A stretch of DNA of 23,955 nt. Origin: JAJISK01 sp046759185. Its GTDB lineage: Archaea > Thermoplasmatota > Thermoplasmata > RBG-16-68-12 > JAJISG01. Position 1 is the first letter of the stretch. The number at the start of each line of letters is the position of its first letter. Below the pieces are notes generated by a model. It was not told where the DNA came from. It worked only from the letters and a program-made list of their open reading frames with translations, and did not search any database. Both the position numbers and the translations under genes were made by a program. Positions 13,518 to 20,814 of this stretch are shown here, piece by piece. The stretch covers positions 1 through 23,955 of the forward strand of contig JBHIBO010000022.1 of NCBI GenBank assembly GCA_046759185.1, given 5' to 3'.

Positions 13518-14684
13518 ATGGCGCGGCGCAGGCGCGAAGCGGATGCAGCCGAGTTAGCAGCGAAGCTCGAAGCTGCCGAACGCGCCTCTTTCGCCGACGA
13601 CTACGAAGGCGCCCTCGCCAGGTACGAAGAGGCTCTCCGACTCGACGAGGGCGAAGCGAACGCTTGGGAAGGGAAAGCTCAGGCGCTGACGCGACTCGGC
13701 CGCTATCCCGAAGCCGCTGCCGCCTACGAACAGGCGCTCCTACGGAGCTCCTCCGATGCGACCAACTGGCTGGAACGCGGCCGCGCCCTGCGAGAGGAGG
13801 GGCACCTGGAAGAGGCGTTACCGTGTTTCGAGGAGGCCGTCCGCCTCGAGCCCCGCATCCTCGTAGCCCGGTTGGAGCTCCAAGAGATCCTCGCAGACAT
13901 CGCATGGGAGAGCCAACGGAAGGAGGGTCAGGGTCGGGTCGAGGATACGCCGGTTGTCGAGGGACGGGTTCCTCTACTCGCCACCCACATGCCTCCCCTG
14001 GACGCCTCCATGCGAGGGGGGTTGACCCCGGGCTCCGTTCTCCTCGTCCGGGGCATGCCCGGAACGTTCAAGACGAGCCTTTGTTTCTGGATCCTGTATC
14101 AACAGAGCCTCTGGGAGGGCCGGAGAACCCTCTTCATCACCCTCGAGCAGACGAAGGAGAACCTCATCCGGCAGGTGGCCTCCCTCGGGATGGACCTCGA
14201 AGCGACGGCGGGCCACCTTCGCATTCTGGACCTGACCCGGCACCGACGGGCCCTTCGGTCGGACCGAGACCCCCAAGCGTGGCTGGAGACCCTCGAGGAA
14301 CGCGTTCAAAAGGAGAGGAAGAGTGGCGTGCAGTCCCTGGTCCTGGATTCCTTGGACGCCCTGCAGGATCTGGCCGGCTTTCGGAGTCGTCGGGACGTCT
14401 TCCGACTCTTTGAGTACCTTCGTTCCCTCGACGTCACGTGCTTCCTCACCTCGGAACGGTTCGAGATGGTCTTCCGTGGCCGTCGCATCCGGGTCGTGGA
14501 CGCCGCCGACTTTCTGGCCGACGGGATCATGGAGCTGAGTTGGAGAGAGCGGGAGGACGGGGAGTTCCAACGAGGCCTCCGGTTGGTGAAGGTTCGGGAC
14601 AGGCCCCACACGACGTCCCTCCATCATTTAGAGTGGGACGGCGGGGTCAGGCTGACTCGAGCTCTGGTAGGTCCCCGTCCTTGA
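13518..14684 (+). CDS. TPR-KaiC fusion protein
   Basis: A 388-residue fusion. Residues about 15-130 are TPRs: SFADDYEGALARYEEALRLDEG, then RYPEAAAAYEQALLRSSSD, then HLEEALPCFEEAVRLEPR. Residues about 155-388 are a KaiC-type ATPase with MRGGLTPGS, Walker A GMPGTFKT (179-186, Lys185), the catalytic strand FITLEQTK and Walker B LVLDSLDAL (Asp277). Its KaiC half resembles the preceding gene closely (Gln after the catalytic Glu, similar RRDVFRLFEYLRS helix), suggesting tandem duplication. The ATG at 13518 has a GGAGAGAAGG ribosome-binding site directly upstream and lies 11 bp after the preceding stop. The TPR part should bind a partner, so this may recruit the complex to a target. The 3' end overlaps the convergent trpS by 38 bp. 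Confidence 0.88.
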   Translation: MARRRREADAAELAAKLEAAERASFADDYEGALARYEEALRLDEGEANAWEGKAQALTRLGRYPEAAAAYEQALLRSSSDATNWLERGRALREEGHLEEALPCFEEAVRLEPRILVARLELQEILADIAWESQRKEGQGRVEDTPVVEGRVPLLATHMPPLDASMRGGLTPGSVLLVRGMPGTFKTSLCFWILYQQSLWEGRRTLFITLEQTKENLIRQVASLGMDLEATAGHLRILDLTRHRRALRSDRDPQAWLETLEERVQKERKSGVQSLVLDSLDALQDLAGFRSRRDVFRLFEYLRSLDVTCFLTSERFEMVFRGRRIRVVDAADFLADGIMELSWREREDGEFQRGLRLVKVRDRPHTTSLHHLEWDGGVRLTRALVGPRP

Positions 14685-15795
14685 GGAGGAAGTCATCTAG
14701 GCGGTCGCGTGCCTCCTCCCGGCGGGCCTGATGGGTCTCCAAGAAGGAGAGTACCTTGTCGGCAAGCTCCTCCTTGCACTCCCCGCACAGGCGGTTCCCG
14801 CTGCGACAGGTGTCGTTGACCTCCTGAAGGTGCTCGTCGTCCATCTCGAAGAAGTAGGCATAGTGGTGGAAGATGGGGCAGATGTCCGGCTTGCCTCCGT
14901 TTCTCCGGTGCTCCTCCACGGTCGCCCCGCCCCCCGTGACCGCGTTCATGATGGACTGACGGGCCGTGTCGGGCGTGTCCGTGACGAAAATGGCCGAGGA
15001 CGGGTCCGAGGCGGACATCTTGGCCCCCATCCCCTTCAGGCTGGGCATGAGCTTGTTGTGGAGCAGGGCGGGCTTCGGATAACCCAGGCCGGGGGCCACG
15101 TCCCGGGCGATCCGGAAGTGCGGGTCTTGATCGATCCCGCAGGGGATGAGGCAGGGGACGCTCTTGCCCTGAATCGCGCTCTCCAGGAAGGCGGGGACGG
15201 CCTGGATGCTGGTATAGAAGATCTCGCCGATGTTATTGGACGCGGTGAAGCCGAAAACGGCCTTCACGGTGGAGAAGGTGATTCGTCGGGCGACCTGGAG
15301 GACCAAGGGGTACATCCACCGGATGAGGTCCGAGTCGAAGATGATCCTGGTCTTGGCGGGATCGAAGCCCAGGGCGACAATGTCCAGGGCGTTCTCCACT
15401 CCGACCTGATGGGACTCCCCCAGGGTCTCGAACCCCCGGAAGAGGAACTTCTCATCGTCGGTGAGTTGGAAGTAGAGCGTGGCGCCCAGGGTGTCCTGCA
15501 TCCACTTCGTGAGGACCCACGGCATGAGGTGCCCCACGTGGACCTCGCTGGAAGGGCCGCGGCCGGTGTAGAGGTAGAAGGGGTTCCCGGCTTCGTACTC
15601 ATCCAGGATCCAATCCAGGTCCCGATGGGAGTAAAAGATGTGTCGGGTGAAAAAGGGGTGCAGCTCCCCCGCCTGGCTTCGAAGCCGCTCGAGGAGTTCC
15701 TCATCCAGCGCCCGGGTGCCGAACTGCTGGATGAGCCGATTGTAGTCGATCTCCCCCTTGACCTCCCAGGGGGTAACCACGAACTCCTCGGCCAT
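14647..15795 (-). CDS. trpS: Tryptophanyl-tRNA synthetase
   Basis: Class I synthetase that charges tRNA-Trp; 382 residues, the size of the archaeal/eukaryotic form. Motif HVGH is at residues 86-89 within GPSSEVHVGHLMPW. KMSAS is at 259-263. Substrate-pocket blocks ending in FQLTDDEKF and CGIDQDPHFR are intact and specific for TrpRS against TyrRS. The N-terminal extension before the catalytic domain (TPWEVKGEIDYNRLIQQFG) is typical of archaea. The ATG at 15795 follows an AT-rich TTGATTAG about 30 nt upstream. The gene ends inside the 3' end of the convergent TPR-KaiC gene. Confidence 0.96.
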   Translation of the reverse strand: MAEEFVVTPWEVKGEIDYNRLIQQFGTRALDEELLERLRSQAGELHPFFTRHIFYSHRDLDWILDEYEAGNPFYLYTGRGPSSEVHVGHLMPWVLTKWMQDTLGATLYFQLTDDEKFLFRGFETLGESHQVGVENALDIVALGFDPAKTRIIFDSDLIRWMYPLVLQVARRITFSTVKAVFGFTASNNIGEIFYTSIQAVPAFLESAIQGKSVPCLIPCGIDQDPHFRIARDVAPGLGYPKPALLHNKLMPSLKGMGAKMSASDPSSAIFVTDTPDTARQSIMNAVTGGGATVEEHRRNGGKPDICPIFHHYAYFFEMDDEHLQEVNDTCRSGNRLCGECKEELADKVLSFLETHQARREEARDRLDDFLLKDGDLPELESA

Positions 15796-15916
15796 TCGCG
15801 GGAGACAATCTCAGGCCGCTAATCAAGGTTCCCTATCTCACACAATGATTCCGGGCCGGCCTCGCGGCGTCCGTCCCCATACACACTCAGCAGTGACGCC
15901 GATTTTCGGGACCATC

Positions 15917-16042
15917 TCAATCTCCTTTCGCCTTGCATGCAGGGCATAACAAAATCGTCCGTCCGCCCCTCTCCGCGAGGTAGAGGTGGGCGACCTTGTT
16001 CCCGCACGAATCGCACTGTATCAGGGGGCGTTCCTTTGCCAT
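15917..16042 (-). CDS. Small zinc-ribbon protein (41 aa)
   Basis: A 41-codon gene reading MAKERPLIQCDSCGN through to a TGA at 15917-15919. Cys10-x2-Cys13 and Cys33-x2-Cys36 sit at the ends of two predicted beta-hairpins (IQCDSCGNK and TILLCPACKAKG), the layout of a rubredoxin-like or zinc-ribbon fold. The central part HLYLAERGGRT can form the connecting strands. Similar orphan ribbons occur in archaea as transcription or ribosome accessory proteins, but I cannot name this one. It lies 121 bp upstream of trpS on the same strand. No strong ribosome-binding site is seen, only AAAGGT 7-12 bases before the ATG. Confidence 0.7.
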   Translation of the reverse strand: MAKERPLIQCDSCGNKVAHLYLAERGGRTILLCPACKAKGD

Positions 16043-16233
16043 GGTGAACCTTTGTCGTCCGCGCCGAACGGTGCCCGCGATATCCGTGCGGGCCCGAGAT
16101 CGTGCCTTTTGAGGCCCTTCGCGTCCGCTCCCTGATTATTGACGGAGTTGGGCTTCAAATCTTCGCCTCCCGGGGCGAGTCAGCCTAGAGTCGATACTGC
16201 GAGAAGCACGAGAATGGAACCTTGCAATCCATC

Positions 16234-16779
16234 TCACACCATGATAGCGTGGCGGCCCCGCATGTCCTCCTCTGTCTGGCCCAGTTTCTCCATGAGGAGA
16301 CTGATCAGGACGTCCAGGAAGAGGAAGGTGGACTCCTCGAAGAGGGTGCCCAGGGGAGCATGGCGCGGGGCCTCGCGGTCCCTGGGTTCCATGATCGGCA
16401 CAACGAGACTGGCGGCCCTGCCCAACTTGCTCGCGGGCTGGGCGGTGACCGCGATGACGTGGCCCCCCACCCGGCGGACGATGTTCGCGGTCTGGATGGC
16501 CGACATGGTCTGGCCCGTGCGGGAGACGATGACCACGACGTCGTTGGGTTCCACGATGGGTGTGATGGTCTCACCGATGAAGAACACGCGGAGGCCGAGC
16601 TGGACCATGCGCATGGCGAAGGCCTTGCCCACGAGGCCTGAGCGTCCGACACCGTAGACAAAGACCTTGGGGGCCGAAGCGAGGAGGGAAAGGGCCTCCT
16701 GAACGGCCTCCTCGAACTCGCCCTGAAAGACGGACTCGATGTGACCCACGAGGAAGTCGACGGCCGTCTTGAAAGTCAC
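16234..16779 (-). CDS. hxlB: 6-phospho-3-hexuloisomerase (SIS domain)
   Basis: A 181-residue SIS-domain isomerase that interconverts D-arabino-3-hexulose 6-phosphate and fructose 6-phosphate in the ribulose monophosphate pathway. In archaea this route mainly supplies pentoses. The block YGVGRSGLVGKAFAMRMVQLG is the hallmark of the PHI family, followed by the sugar-phosphate loop VSRTGQTMSAI and the closing acidic FEESTFLFLDVLISLLM. The length equals that of characterised archaeal PHI. It starts with GTG at 16779, overlapping the upstream stop as GTGA, so it is translationally coupled to the TIM-barrel gene. The usual partner, 3-hexulose-6-phosphate synthase, is not in the window. Confidence 0.88.
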   Translation of the reverse strand: MTFKTAVDFLVGHIESVFQGEFEEAVQEALSLLASAPKVFVYGVGRSGLVGKAFAMRMVQLGLRVFFIGETITPIVEPNDVVVIVSRTGQTMSAIQTANIVRRVGGHVIAVTAQPASKLGRAASLVVPIMEPRDREAPRHAPLGTLFEESTFLFLDVLISLLMEKLGQTEEDMRGRHAIMV

Positions 16780-17807
16780 GTCTCGTCCTCCTCCTTCTTC
16801 TCCCGGATGCGCTTCATCACCCGTCGTCCCAGCACGCGTTCCAGAATGACCTTCATGTACATCGCATCATGCTCCAGCAAGGGGGAAGAGGAGATGACGG
16901 TCAAGGGATACTCCGCCTCCAGGATGGACTCCACCAGGGGCTCGAAACGGAGGTCGCCCCGCTTGATGGGGGTGTAGCGCAACTCGTTGCCTCCCTCGTG
17001 TTCCACGCCGGCGAAGTGGCAGTGGAACTGTCCGTGGGCGATGGGCTCCACCCGATCCAGGAGCTCCCCGAAGTCGGCGGCCTCCCGGAGGCTTCCTCCC
17101 TCCCGGGCGTGGATGTGTCCGAAGTTGAGGACCGGCATCACCTCCGGTACGGCCTCACTGATGGCCACGACCTCGTCCACGCTCCCGACGACCTCCTGGC
17201 GCCCACTGGTCTCCAGACCGATGAGGGGGCGAAGACCCTGCTTCCTGAACCACGTCGAGAGGTCCTTGACGCGCCCGATGATGCGCTCCAGGGCCGCCTC
17301 GGGGGTCAGTTCGCCGTAGAGCCCCATGTGAGTCACCACGACCCGGGCGTCGAGGTGGTGCGCGATCATTCCGCCCCAGCGGATGCTGTCCAGACTCTTT
17401 CGGCCCAGCTCGCCCTCCCCGGCCAGGTCCATATAGTAGGGAGTGTGGAGCGACATCTCCACGTCGAGCTCCCGCGCCAACTCCCCGAGGAACTCCAACT
17501 CCACGAAGTCTTCCGCGACGCTCCCCACCAACACGTGTAGAGTGTCTCCCGGCTCGATGACGGCGTCGGGATCGTGGACCAACTGGTCGGCCACGCCCTC
17601 CCGACGGAGGGCGACCACGAGTTCCCCCGGCAGAGTCCGAGGGGTGAGCCCAACCTCCTCTTCCGTGGGGAACCGCTCGATGACATTGATGCGGACGAGC
17701 TGGACCTCCATGGCGGCGAGCCCCAGATTGTGCACGTCCTCGATCCCATCCTCGAGAGTCCGGCCCTTGCAGGACAGGGGAATGCCGGCCGGTCCGAAGC
17801 GGATCAT
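16776..17807 (-). CDS. Endonuclease IV-like TIM-barrel protein (AP endonuclease 2 family)
   Basis: A 343-residue xylose-isomerase-like TIM barrel. It carries the metal-ligand positions of endonuclease IV in the right order: SLHTPYYMDL, VVTHMG, GLETSG, PVLNFGHIHAREGG, then HGQFHCHFAGVEH. Family members are either Nfo-type AP endonucleases or sugar (phosphate) isomerases/epimerases. Overlap by GTGA with the hexuloisomerase gene favours a sugar-phosphate role, but the Nfo-like N-terminus (RFGPAGIPLSCKG) and length leave DNA repair open. The ATG at 17807 is chosen over an upstream in-frame ATG at 17921: a TATA box (GATAAAAA) lies about 21-28 nt before it, and the extra 38 residues are not conserved-looking. 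A palindrome overlaps that TATA box. Confidence 0.85.
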   Translation of the reverse strand: MIRFGPAGIPLSCKGRTLEDGIEDVHNLGLAAMEVQLVRINVIERFPTEEEVGLTPRTLPGELVVALRREGVADQLVHDPDAVIEPGDTLHVLVGSVAEDFVELEFLGELARELDVEMSLHTPYYMDLAGEGELGRKSLDSIRWGGMIAHHLDARVVVTHMGLYGELTPEAALERIIGRVKDLSTWFRKQGLRPLIGLETSGRQEVVGSVDEVVAISEAVPEVMPVLNFGHIHAREGGSLREAADFGELLDRVEPIAHGQFHCHFAGVEHEGGNELRYTPIKRGDLRFEPLVESILEAEYPLTVISSSPLLEHDAMYMKVILERVLGRRVMKRIREKKEEDET

Positions 17808-17821
17808 AACACACCCAGTCC

Positions 17822-17840
17822 TTCTCGTTTTTATCGAGAA
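17822..17840. promoter_or_regulatory. Palindrome over the TATA box of the TIM-barrel/hxlB operon
   Basis: TTCTCG, seven bases TTTTTAT, CGAGAA: a perfect inverted repeat. Read on the minus strand its loop is the TATA box (GATAAAAA) of the gene starting at 17807. A protein bound here would block TBP, so it is a candidate operator for sugar-responsive control. Confidence 0.45.
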
Positions 17841-17923
17841 AGGAACAGTATTAAAACCTTCTCTCCTGCCCGTCGGAGGAGGCCGAATCCGCCAATATCG
17901 TGCGTGGAATCCTGCCGGCAACC

Positions 17924-17932
17924 CTTATATAA
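17924..17932 (+). promoter_or_regulatory. TATA box of the IscA-type gene
   Basis: CTTATATAA ends 21 nt before the ATG at 17954, a strong archaeal TATA box placing transcription start at or next to the start codon. An ATG at 17943 is in another frame. Confidence 0.65.
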
Positions 17933-17953
17933 CGGCGCCATAATGGGATTCCG

Positions 17954-18304
17954 ATGGAGCCAGAACAGCCGGAACTGGTCGAGGTTTCCCTCACGGAACC
18001 CGCAGCGGAGAAGGTTAGGGACTTGATGCAGAGCGAGGGTGGGACGTACCGCTATCTCCGCGTCTTCGTGACGGGAGGCGGTTGCTCTGGCCTCAGCTAC
18101 GGCATGACCTTCGAGGAGAAGGAGGAGAACGGGGATCGCGTCTACGAGACCAACGGCGTCAAGGTCCTGATCGACGAGTTCAGCGAACCCTACGTGAAGG
18201 GGATGACGGTGGACTGGCAGGAGAGCCTGATGGGCACGGGCTTCGTGGTCAACAACCCCAACGCCCAGTCCACGTGCGCCTGTGGATCTTCCTTCCACGC
18301 ATAG
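17954..18304 (+). CDS. IscA/HesB-type iron-sulfur cluster carrier
   Basis: A 116-residue A-type carrier that accepts and passes on Fe-S clusters in the cytoplasm. All three ligand cysteines are present: Cys44 in GGGCSGLSYGM, and Cys108 and Cys110 in STCACGSSF near the C-terminus. The middle block KVLIDEFSEPYVKGMTVDW is also typical. Length is standard. The single gene has its own strong TATA box and is divergent from the TIM-barrel gene. No other suf/isc genes are in the window. IscA, ErpA and SufA-type members cannot be separated from sequence alone. Confidence 0.93.
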   Translation: MEPEQPELVEVSLTEPAAEKVRDLMQSEGGTYRYLRVFVTGGGCSGLSYGMTFEEKEENGDRVYETNGVKVLIDEFSEPYVKGMTVDWQESLMGTGFVVNNPNAQSTCACGSSFHA

Positions 18305-18349
18305 CGATTCCCCCGACACACGGGCCATCGCCCCCTTGGTGTGCGAGAA

Positions 18350-18358
18350 ACCTTTTTA
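18350..18358 (+). promoter_or_regulatory. TATA-like box of the ribosomal operon
   Basis: ACCTTTTTA, about 33 nt before the rpl18e ATG, is the only AT-rich box in the 86-bp gap and resembles other TATA-like boxes in this window. It probably drives rpl18e-rpl13-rps9-rpoN. Confidence 0.45.
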
Positions 18359-18390
18359 GCGCCCGCTCCGTAGAGGCGAGGCCGAGTCCC

Positions 18391-18756
18391 ATGAACAAGC
18401 CCGTTCGAAAGTCTAATCCGCTCCTCCTCGCCCTCATCGAGGACCTGAAGACGGTGGCAAGGGAGAACGAAGCCCCCATCTGGCGGGACGTTGCCTTGCG
18501 GCTCTCCCGTCCCCGAAACCGGTGGGCCGAGGTGAACCTGTCGCGCCTGGAGCGCTATGCCGCGGACGGGGAAGTCCTGGTAATCCCTGGGAAGCTCCTC
18601 GGGACGGGCCGGCTGACCAAGACCCTACGAGTCTCGGCCTTCCAATCATCCGAGGCGGGCCGCGCGGGTGTCGAGGCCGCCGGCGGTCAACTCCTCGAAC
18701 TTCGTGACCTCGCCAGAGAGAATCCACGAGGCAGTGGGATCCGGATCATGGGATGA
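18391..18756 (+). CDS. rpl18e: Ribosomal protein L18e
   Basis: Large-subunit ribosomal protein of archaea and eukaryotes, homologous to bacterial L15; 121 residues, the normal size. Diagnostic segments are KSNPLLLALIEDLKT at the N-terminus, WRDVALRLSRPRNRWAEVNLSR in the middle, and LLGTGRLTKTLRVSAFQSS before the C-terminus. It is the first gene of the conserved archaeal rpl18e-rpl13-rps9-rpoN cluster. Its stop overlaps the rpl13 start as ATGA. Confidence 0.95.
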   Translation: MNKPVRKSNPLLLALIEDLKTVARENEAPIWRDVALRLSRPRNRWAEVNLSRLERYAADGEVLVIPGKLLGTGRLTKTLRVSAFQSSEAGRAGVEAAGGQLLELRDLARENPRGSGIRIMG

Positions 18757-19172
18757 ACATGATCGTCTACGATGCCTCCGGTCAGATCCTGGGACGCCTG
18801 TCGAGCCTGACCGCCAAACGACTTCTCGATGGAGAGACCGTTACCATCGTCAATGCGGAGGCGGCCGTCATCACGGGATCCCGCCAATCCATCCTCAAGG
18901 AGTACCGACAGAAGCGCGAGGTGGGAAGCCAACGCAAGGGGCCCCACTTCCCCAAGCGACCTGACCGCATCCTCAAGCGGACGGTTCGAGGCATGCTGCC
19001 GTACCAGAAACCCCGCGGCCGAGCCGCCTTCAAGCGACTCCGGGTCTACGTGGGGGCGGCCCCTGAGGTGGAGGGGGAGCCCCAGGAAGCTCCGGGGGCT
19101 GGCGTAAAAGGCAAAACCACAACGTATATCACGCTCGGGGAGCTGTCAAATCTACTAGGAGCGCAGTCGTGA
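18753..19172 (+). CDS. rpl13: Ribosomal protein L13
   Basis: Large-subunit protein L13 (uL13), 139 residues. Recognised by IVYDASGQILGRLSSLTAKRL at the N-terminus and the family block RTVRGMLPYQKPRGRAAFKRLRVYVG. The ATG at 18753 overlaps the rpl18e stop; a second in-frame ATG two codons later (18759) is an alternative. The C-terminal tail (PQEAPGAGVKGKTTTYITLGEL) is somewhat long and low-complexity. It is coupled to rps9 by GTGA. Confidence 0.95.
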   Translation: MNMIVYDASGQILGRLSSLTAKRLLDGETVTIVNAEAAVITGSRQSILKEYRQKREVGSQRKGPHFPKRPDRILKRTVRGMLPYQKPRGRAAFKRLRVYVGAAPEVEGEPQEAPGAGVKGKTTTYITLGELSNLLGAQS

Positions 19173-19579
19173 AGGGGAAGAAGGGGCCGACCGTCGCGAG
19201 CGGGAAGCGTAAGACCGCGGTGGCCCGGGCCGTGGTTCGGAAGGGGCAGGGTCGGGTACGTATCAACAAGGTGCCCTTGGAGATCCACACGCCCGAGATG
19301 GCCCGTTTGAAAATCATGGAGGCATTGACCCTGGCGGGTAACCGAGCCGACGCGGTCGACGTCGACGTGAACGTCCGTGGAGGCGGGGTCATGGGTCAGG
19401 CCGATGCCATCCGCACGGCCATCGCCCGGGGCCTTGTGGGCTTCTATGGGGACGAGGACTTGGAAGAGCGGATTCGGGCGTATGACCGCACCCTTCTCGT
19501 GCCGGACACCCGACGGAAGCTGCCTAAGAAACCGCTGGGGCGAGGCGCTCGCAAGAAGCGGCAGAAATCCTACCGGTGA
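19169..19579 (+). CDS. rps9: Ribosomal protein S9
   Basis: Small-subunit protein S9 (uS9), 136 residues. Key features are GKRKTAVARAVVRKGQGRVRIN, VRGGGVMGQADAIRTAIARGLV and the conserved basic C-terminus ending QKSYR, whose last residue reaches the P-site tRNA. It starts at GTG 19169, overlapping the rpl13 stop. rpoN follows four bases after its stop. Confidence 0.96.
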   Translation: MKGKKGPTVASGKRKTAVARAVVRKGQGRVRINKVPLEIHTPEMARLKIMEALTLAGNRADAVDVDVNVRGGGVMGQADAIRTAIARGLVGFYGDEDLEERIRAYDRTLLVPDTRRKLPKKPLGRGARKKRQKSYR

Positions 19580-19583
19580 AACC

Positions 19584-19775
19584 ATGATCATCCCTGTTCG
19601 TTGCTTCACCTGCGGCAAAGTCATCGGGTCCTCCTGGGAGAAGTACCTGCTGGCGCTGGACGCCGGCAAGAACCCCAAGGACGCCCTCGATGAGCTGGGG
19701 CTCGAGCGCTACTGCTGTCGCCGGATGATCCTCTCTCACGTGGATCTCATCGATGACGTTATCCCCCTCGGCTGA
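19584..19775 (+). CDS. rpoN: RNA polymerase subunit N (Rpo10)
   Basis: A 63-residue zinc-bundle subunit that helps hold the RpoD/RpoL platform of archaeal RNA polymerase (eukaryotic Rpb10). MIIPVRCFTCGKVIG with Cys7 and Cys10, and RYCCRRMILSHVDLID with Cys44 and Cys45, form the single zinc site. Length is exactly that expected. The ATG at 19584 is the family start; the longer frame upstream is a shadow of rps9. The usual next gene, rpoK, is absent, and an unrelated hydrolase follows. Confidence 0.96.
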   Translation: MIIPVRCFTCGKVIGSSWEKYLLALDAGKNPKDALDELGLERYCCRRMILSHVDLIDDVIPLG

Positions 19776-19850
19776 TCCGGCCGTCGGAAAACGCTTAAGG
19801 CCTGTCGGTTTGGCAGGGGTCTCGTTACCCACCGATAAGGGAGGGGCAAG

Positions 19851-20681
19851 ATGTCATCGACCCCAACTGAGTCTGGCCTGGCCGAGATTGGCGATGCTCG
19901 GATCTACTACGAACCTACCGGCGCGGGCCAGCCCCTCGTCATGATTCACGCTGGCGTTGCGGACAGCCGCCAATGGAGCAACGAGTTCGTAACCTTCTCG
20001 AAGGACTTTCGGGTGCTCCGCTATGACCTCCGCGGCTACGGAAGGAGCGAACCCGTCGAAGGAGACTTCACTCACCTCCAGGATCTGACCGCATTGCTCG
20101 ATAGCCTGGACCTTCGCCAGCCTACCGTGGTGATTGGGTGCTCAATAGGTGGTGAATTGGCGATGGATTTCGCGTTGACGCAGGCCCCAAGAGCGCAGGC
20201 ACTCATCATTGTCAGCTCTGGCCCGAGTGGGCTTGAACTCGACGTGCCCACGCCGGCGATATTCGGTGAGGCGGAAAAGGCCTACAACACTGGTGATTTG
20301 GACCGCGTAGCCGAAATCGAAACGCGGATCTGGTTCGATGGGATGGACCGGAGCCCTGAGCAGGTAAACCAGCAGATGCGAAGGCTGGCGTACGAGATGA
20401 ATCGAAACGCGCTCTCCCTAGACGCAAAGCGACTCGGCAAACGCTTGCCCAATGCCCAGATTCCAGCCGCCGAGCGGTTGGCCGAGCTTGAAATCCCAGT
20501 GCTCGTTGTCGTTGGCGCGCAGGACATCCCTTATATCCTCGCCGCCGCCGATCATATGGTGGCCAACATTCGATCCGCTCGTAAGGTAATCCTTCAGGAT
20601 GCAGCCCACCTATGCAATCTGGATCAGCCTGATGCCTTCCAGCGGAACGTCCGCGAGTTCTTGGAGGCGCTTGCACAATGA
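19851..20681 (+). CDS. Alpha/beta-fold hydrolase
   Basis: A 276-residue serine hydrolase of the 3-oxoadipate enol-lactonase / haloperoxidase-like group. The oxyanion region is PLVMIHAGVADSRQW. The nucleophile elbow GCSIGG carries Ser98. The acid is Asp225 in VVGAQDIP, and the base is His253 in DAAHLCNLDQP. A lid domain spans about residues 130-200. Substrate cannot be told. It has its own TATA-like CGCTTAAGG (around 19790) and a strong AGGGAGGGG ribosome-binding site, unlike the leaderless genes nearby. Its codon choice is less GC-biased (many A/T third bases) than the ribosomal operon before it. Together with its place beside tRNA-like repeats and a toxin-antitoxin pair, this suggests acquisition by transfer. 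Confidence 0.9.
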   Translation: MSSTPTESGLAEIGDARIYYEPTGAGQPLVMIHAGVADSRQWSNEFVTFSKDFRVLRYDLRGYGRSEPVEGDFTHLQDLTALLDSLDLRQPTVVIGCSIGGELAMDFALTQAPRAQALIIVSSGPSGLELDVPTPAIFGEAEKAYNTGDLDRVAEIETRIWFDGMDRSPEQVNQQMRRLAYEMNRNALSLDAKRLGKRLPNAQIPAAERLAELEIPVLVVVGAQDIPYILAAADHMVANIRSARKVILQDAAHLCNLDQPDAFQRNVREFLEALAQ

Positions 20682-20694
20682 ATCCGCACACATT

Positions 20695-20757
20695 GAACTC
20701 CTCAACATCTATATGCGCTGGCTGTCGGTACTGGCTACAGGGCCCGTAGGGTAGCTT
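20695..20757 (+). repeat. Repeat copy A: tRNA-type promoter plus tRNA 5' half
   Basis: A block of about 63 bp that recurs at 21625-21685. It begins with GAACTCCTCAACATCTATAT (a TATA box, 20709-20714), then 25 bases, then GGGCCCGTAGGGTAGCTT from 20740. The last part looks like a tRNA 5' half: acceptor strand GGGCCCG, TA, start of D-stem GGGT, and A14-G15. The TATA box to G+1 distance is right for an archaeal tRNA gene. No matching 3' half (T-arm, CGGGCCC) follows. Downstream the sequence degrades, with a GACTGC-TT-GCAGTC hairpin at 20794-20807. Confidence 0.7.
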
Positions 20758-20814
20758 CCTATCCTGTCAGCGGTCAGCGGCTTTCGGACAGTTGACTGCT
20801 TGCAGTCGATAAGC

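Noticed and set aside
14731..15822. 363-codon plus-strand frame opposite trpS
   Set aside because: Entirely antisense to conserved TrpRS; the composition is that of a complement shadow.
15838..15916. 25-codon minus-strand frame (MVPKIGVTAECVW...) just after the zinc ribbon
   Set aside because: Too short, no motif, no ribosome-binding site of its own. It follows the ribbon stop by two bases but this is not enough to call a gene.
16043..16233. Possible tRNA in the gap, because of CTTCAAATC near 16154 and GGGCCCG at 16091
   Set aside because: The presumed T-loop has no complementary five-base stem, and GGGCCCG has no partner at the right distance. No cloverleaf can be drawn on either strand. 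I see no other feature in this gap.
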